From positions 1-19,516 of the forward strand of contig JAKMFY010000175.1 in assembly GCA_022425185.1 (NCBI GenBank): a stretch of DNA of 19,516 nucleotides. The letters run 5' to 3'. Origin of the DNA: Candidatus Poseidoniaceae archaeon (lineage in GTDB: Archaea > Thermoplasmatota > Poseidoniia > Poseidoniales > Poseidoniaceae). A program made the position numbers and the translations under genes. Below the pieces are notes generated by a model. That model saw nothing but the letters and a program-made list of their open reading frames with translations. It had not been told where the DNA came from and did no database searches. Of the stretch, positions 17,501-19,516 are shown piece after piece; position 1 is the stretch's first letter; the number at the start of each line of letters is the position of its first letter.

Positions 17501-19516
17501 GGCTACTGGTTCACTGAAGGCTGTTTCTTCAACATACCCTCTGACACTTGATATCCAAGATGGAATTCTTGAAATTGATGGCGGTATTGTCCGTGATGTA
17601 GCTCAAGATGCAACGACAGGGTCCGCTCTGTATGTTGGAGATGGTGCTACTCTGATCATGAAGAACTCAGGTACTGTTTACGGTTCCTCTGCAACTTCCT
17701 CTGAGATGGCAACTGTAAAGATCGACGGCGGCTCTGCTGACCTTGATTCCTCCAGCATCATCAACGTTGGAAACACAGGTACTGCTCTTTGGGTTGAACA
17801 AGCTGGCGGATCATTCACCAACATCGGTGTGTCAAATGCAGCTGTTGGTATTCAAGCATACAACGGCGCTCCTCAAATTGACGGATTTACATCAACAGAC
17901 AACACTGTTGGTATCGATGTCTATGGTGGAATGAGCCTTCCAACAATCTACCGTTCTACTTCATTGTCAGGACAGTCAACTGGTTGGACGACTTACGCAG
18001 TAGACCTCTCCACATTCCTTGGAACTGGAGACTATCTGCAAGTTGGTGCTAACTCCATCTATGGTGGTGGAAATGCTCACCCAACCTACAACTATGCTTC
18101 ATCCAAGTATTACATGATTACTGACCGATGGAACATCGAAGTTACCTACGACGATGGAAGCGGTGAGGTTTCAGAGAACATCACGACACCAGACAAGTTG
18201 GGTTACTACCCATACGGTTCAAACGATCCTAAGTCCGGAAACGGTGCTGCTACATACGCTGGTGGTGAAGGTGGAGTCGCTTCATGGCATTGTAACGAAT
18301 ACGGTTACAGCTATGGGCCATCCGCTACAAGTAACTTTGATGGTTACATGTACTACCTTTGGAGATTCTGGAACCAAGGACCTCAAACCAATCCAGGATA
18401 TCCGGGCTACTACTATTACCCAGATCAATTTGGATTCCGATGGTCTGAAATTGATTCTGACACAACACCACAAAGTGGATATTACCCATACCACTACTGG
18501 GGTTTCTACTACACCTCATACCATGGTGGACAAGGTGCATACAAGCCTGTTGAAGGATACGTTGGAGGATCATACAACGTCTGTATCGATTATGCGTATT
18601 CATATTACATGAATCCAGGACAAGGCGCTCGTATGTCATTCCCGGTCGTAGATATCTCAGATACTTCAATCTCGAAGGTTACTATGTATGTCGACGTTCT
18701 TCACAACCGTGCAGACAATTACCAAGACCGACTCGACCTTGTCGCTCGTGCTGGTAATGATCCAAGCGACCTCGGAGACTACCTCAGAGACAGCGGTACA
18801 GCCACTTTCAAGAATGGCGCAATCACTGGTGCTGAGAATGGTATCGAAATTGGTGGTAACTTTGCTGCTGGTACATTCGAATCCATTGACATTACTTCAC
18901 CAACAGATTCTGGTATAGAAGTGACTGGCGCAGTATCTGCAGCAATGGATGACATGGAAGTAACCGGCGGAGATTACGGAATGCTCGTATCTTCCTCAGG
19001 TTCAGGATCTATTGATCTGACAAACATGGACTTTGATGCTCAGAACACTGCTGGTATTTACTACGTCAAGAACTTCGGTGGAGACCTTTCAGGTACCATC
19101 ACAAACAGCGCTGGAGCTGCATATAAATACGGACCTCTTACAAGTAAGAATGTCGTATTCGACGGTATTACTCTAGCAGGAAACGATGTTGGTCTTGAAA
19201 CCGCAGGAAGCCAAGAGTTTACAATTACTGACTCGGCATTTGCGAGTACCACAAACGATGTCGTCGTAACAGGTTCGAGTAAGGTTGACTTTATCGAAGG
19301 AAGTGTTGACACAGCTAAGGTATCTGTTACAGGAACCGGTGATTTCGAGCGCATGCGCGAATTGGTAATGACCATTGAAGCAGATGGAAGTGGCGTCCAA
19401 GGAACAAACGTTGTACTGATGAATGCTGACAAGAAAATCACTGGAACAGGAACAACTGATGCCAATGGTGACGCTTCTGGTGTTCAATTCAGAACAGTTC
19501 GTGTTGACTCATCAGG
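11508..19516 (+). CDS. Giant secreted beta-helix surface protein, 3' end outside the window
   Basis: I translated this frame codon by codon: it has no stop from ATG 11508 to the last base, so at least 2669 residues. A Lys-rich start (NKNNKKK) and hydrophobic run form a signal sequence (1 to about 35). Residues about 60-330 (VHYLADSGAFEDID, then RVFPLALDPTI) resemble the module preceding DNRLRE regions in Rhs-type proteins. Two related beta-sandwich modules start near 541 and 927 (both with YSVNNGS and GDYxEYY). Two nidogen-like strips lie at 785-804 and 1082-1103. A right-handed beta-helix starts near 1313 (GGDLTIQPGTVIQV, then WKGLSF). TDANGEAS at 1841 marks an Ig-like linker. A second helix region starts near 1905, a Tyr-rich segment spans about 2152-2412, more helix begins near 2430, and TDANGDAS is at 2650. 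Tyr patches are often bracketed by Cys pairs. ATG 11514 is an alternative start. Adhesion or particle binding is inferred, and no enzyme motif is visible. Confidence 0.85.
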   Translation, partial: MTMLGNKNNKKKTAIGGIGIAVLLCALMAFMPMTSLVDNTTTDTVSVAEITTDIDDFFKLPAAIEQTTYEYDATQELLGMRQANTKAFLTEDGKIAQLTSDEPVHYLADSGAFEDIDLNIMATPNGWEVKENTFTTTFGAELAEGVSIQPNQFVDPIITGLNPMLMTIDITGTAPMPYQAAPATGDVEVGGNVIRYPLAEGFALDYSVETNQVKQNLIIEERPVLDEVAAYFGMTETIRLPMGYGLFLDGVPLGEEITSTQGELEIRSTDSGELLATIPEPVVMEESSNQPYIGTYFVQVYGPMVLLTTAVDTDWLMSEDRVFPLALDPTIKVTSGSRGYCYVYYGYCYNSTYSYLYRYYSSYYYVPWHKYTFTSSSALPSGATVEEVNWKQYVSYAYGSSSSTLITSTVLEACGTDVRYNYGITSASCSGSIAANLLSGSNSNTNERKLISSIGNSASSGTYAQGTGWKTAEICDNANSAGTACSSSTGNHNYIINAQSNSGTVGMGARMTSSIYIYTYAYNSGGSNSYLEVIYSGGSDSDAPTSSHVPYSGLTSYVEGERTFFTTLTDLSGIDTTSTNGVTMSYSVNNGSWTSVSATTIQTCTSTASECRFKATTADISAGDYVEYYWKFQDLNTAGGANMGYDPAPPASNSAPGTWVESNAHYFFVDDIANAGDAKKFTVLTTDVHSGSYYSPQGFHDRQMTYYDHSDEYLYEWDVSNCGTGSYSCFYSSSYYFYSQWKIQWTTTPSGGYNGYGGTQSGLDELHQGDGGYLAISAKNGPQMNLIFHYDSGDNAWGMVGIGDSTPEIETGALAGGSQASSVSTYGYTAAYNVPIPGDITGTFGKITWNGTGYSTSKANWLCVGTNGFYYFYRSSSSNARCSSGYYYAYQTSSYKWSGVALSAGYYGRMASSGSITYKVGKVAPTPDTSAPDMDHAVLRDSHSKSRTFTYTIADAGDPPSGLNVNQTLNEGPTLHYSVNNGSTTSVLLSPVGKTRAECSAGTCDWSATVTTFERGDYIEYYATSVDESTVAGGVNTETTTSNTFEVGDPNMMLIVEWRDMGYNTQYLCDYQVIFYDVTNEIEFKYDTGCSAYYDYATVGYMDHTRTKGDTMRNPGGGYMAGNNPHTSNFRIATDGTDHGYESFSTGIKPVTNAAQVISGSSGGTPTGYYCSYSYYWNQYKTGCNANIDLPSGFTFDYFEKSFDGDDSNDRLRIGRAGYLYMIDNGATSLERGITTWGTNMPDLPYSSNSAARPGTIAPWWGYYSSYYCYDNTAYDCGVYVRAMPFEGKGTDVDNDLDCSGNNVECIWDNEGSPYRISPNSDYLSVTGGDLTIQPGTVIQVEQGKGISIDGACDSVKAIGNATDRILFEGAAGAEWKGLSFTDDCTTTAGTDDRHVFSYVDFNNTSTAAITAGSRHQDYNAYCADSNGGTRPCYSNANVGNFTMSDVTFTNVETAISHGSGQGTAITMMNFAISGADNACINLPSSADATLMEGTMSNCNSNGVAWGGAIVNYPGSTGGMLHVENVTIENAYKNLIDTDLQHVTISNVSASFTTSGAAQTGVALDSAFGTASEVNIFNFDAPGYSSVSINALGSINMTDVDVGSATLAITPGGSSSTANGPSGDMAIFQDIDAGDMTLTRIQPSIFNDVTAGHIDISGNAISTDVMSVSNLDSGRFGVAGCGWKIDVTTIDSDRVYSSCSSSAAPNNFVVDGGTLSHTSSTDHALYARNSKMTVGGVAITSSNAGSGVYLAYASSNAEVRLIDVSQNTDDCADTNGATSDCDVYTSSSALIYYGGTATLRAYRLEAVNSVIEEVNKSGHVVSASVVSGAGAELFEVGSHVTDANGEASVWVITGDSNGNTYSDHNLRAFGPAGQNETLSTDTWYASDLTSGFTIGSSYALLLEPAPVDFNGTNMDCAWLAAWTDADTGAGLPTNGTTPAGNVIYEFDGTPMTLTEDLNLDGCVIKLMGAVLNVKSTATSTPVLTLSNGGKLFVGKSTVATGSLKAVSSTYPLTLDIQDGILEIDGGIVRDVAQDATTGSALYVGDGATLIMKNSGTVYGSSATSSEMATVKIDGGSADLDSSSIINVGNTGTALWVEQAGGSFTNIGVSNAAVGIQAYNGAPQIDGFTSTDNTVGIDVYGGMSLPTIYRSTSLSGQSTGWTTYAVDLSTFLGTGDYLQVGANSIYGGGNAHPTYNYASSKYYMITDRWNIEVTYDDGSGEVSENITTPDKLGYYPYGSNDPKSGNGAATYAGGEGGVASWHCNEYGYSYGPSATSNFDGYMYYLWRFWNQGPQTNPGYPGYYYYPDQFGFRWSEIDSDTTPQSGYYPYHYWGFYYTSYHGGQGAYKPVEGYVGGSYNVCIDYAYSYYMNPGQGARMSFPVVDISDTSISKVTMYVDVLHNRADNYQDRLDLVARAGNDPSDLGDYLRDSGTATFKNGAITGAENGIEIGGNFAAGTFESIDITSPTDSGIEVTGAVSAAMDDMEVTGGDYGMLVSSSGSGSIDLTNMDFDAQNTAGIYYVKNFGGDLSGTITNSAGAAYKYGPLTSKNVVFDGITLAGNDVGLETAGSQEFTITDSAFASTTNDVVVTGSSKVDFIEGSVDTAKVSVTGTGDFERMRELVMTIEADGSGVQGTNVVLMNADKKITGTGTTDANGDASGVQFRTVRVDSS

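Noticed and set aside
12487..18918. Many short plus-strand ORFs in other frames (for example 13639-13860, 15556-15840, 18154-18612)
   Set aside because: They are Thr/Gln/His-rich frame-shifted readings of the giant gene. The main frame is uninterrupted across all of them, so no frameshift is needed.
1..19516. Mobile elements, integrases or attachment sites, including integration at tRNA-Glu
   Set aside because: No transposase, integrase or phage-like protein was seen. No duplicate of the tRNA 3' end was noticed elsewhere in the window by eye.

Overview
The window looks like a piece of an archaeal chromosome, most likely a planktonic Thermoplasmatota such as Marine Group II (Candidatus Poseidoniales). 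The supporting signs are an archaeal Nob1-type rRNA nuclease, a regulator with a bacterio-opsin-activator-type helix-turn-helix, TATA-like boxes upstream of several genes, and very large secreted beta-rich proteins, one with a C-terminal membrane anchor and acidic tail. The lineage is inferred from gene content and style. The archaeal domain assignment is firmer than the order-level one. No insertion sequence, phage gene or CRISPR array was seen.

Layout. Positions 1-70 hold the 3' part of tRNA-Glu(UUC) with an encoded CCA. A small HTH regulator follows (148-810, +) and converges on a VTT/DedA-family membrane protein (818-1420, -). A Nob1-like PIN/zinc-ribbon nuclease (1499-1987, +) ends exactly where TatA ends on the other strand (1988-2290, -). 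A MoaD-like sulfur carrier (2362-2610, -) lies upstream of tatA in the same direction. This 2.6 kb is a compact housekeeping block with short gaps.

From 2661 to 7873 there is a two-gene ABC exporter operon on +: a LolD/MacB-type ATPase followed by a 1506-residue FtsX-type permease. The permease is started from a TTG with a strong Shine-Dalgarno sequence. It is unusually large because its first extracytoplasmic region spans about 670 residues.

The rest encodes the cell surface. A 1052-residue secreted, C-terminally anchored beta-sandwich protein (8016-11174) ends at a clear hairpin plus T-tract terminator. After a 333-base gap with several inverted repeats, an uninterrupted reading frame runs from 11508 off the end of the window (at least 2669 residues). 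It is a giant secreted protein: signal sequence, an N-terminal module resembling those before DNRLRE/Rhs-type regions, duplicated beta-sandwich and nidogen-like modules, tyrosine-rich patches bracketed by cysteine pairs, right-handed beta-helix regions, and two TDANG(E/D)AS-type Ig-like modules about 809 residues apart. Its many short alternative-frame ORFs on both strands are shadows.

The most interesting material is this giant surface protein with its Tyr/Cys patches. Next is the enlarged exporter permease upstream of the surface genes; an exporter-client link between them is inference from position only.
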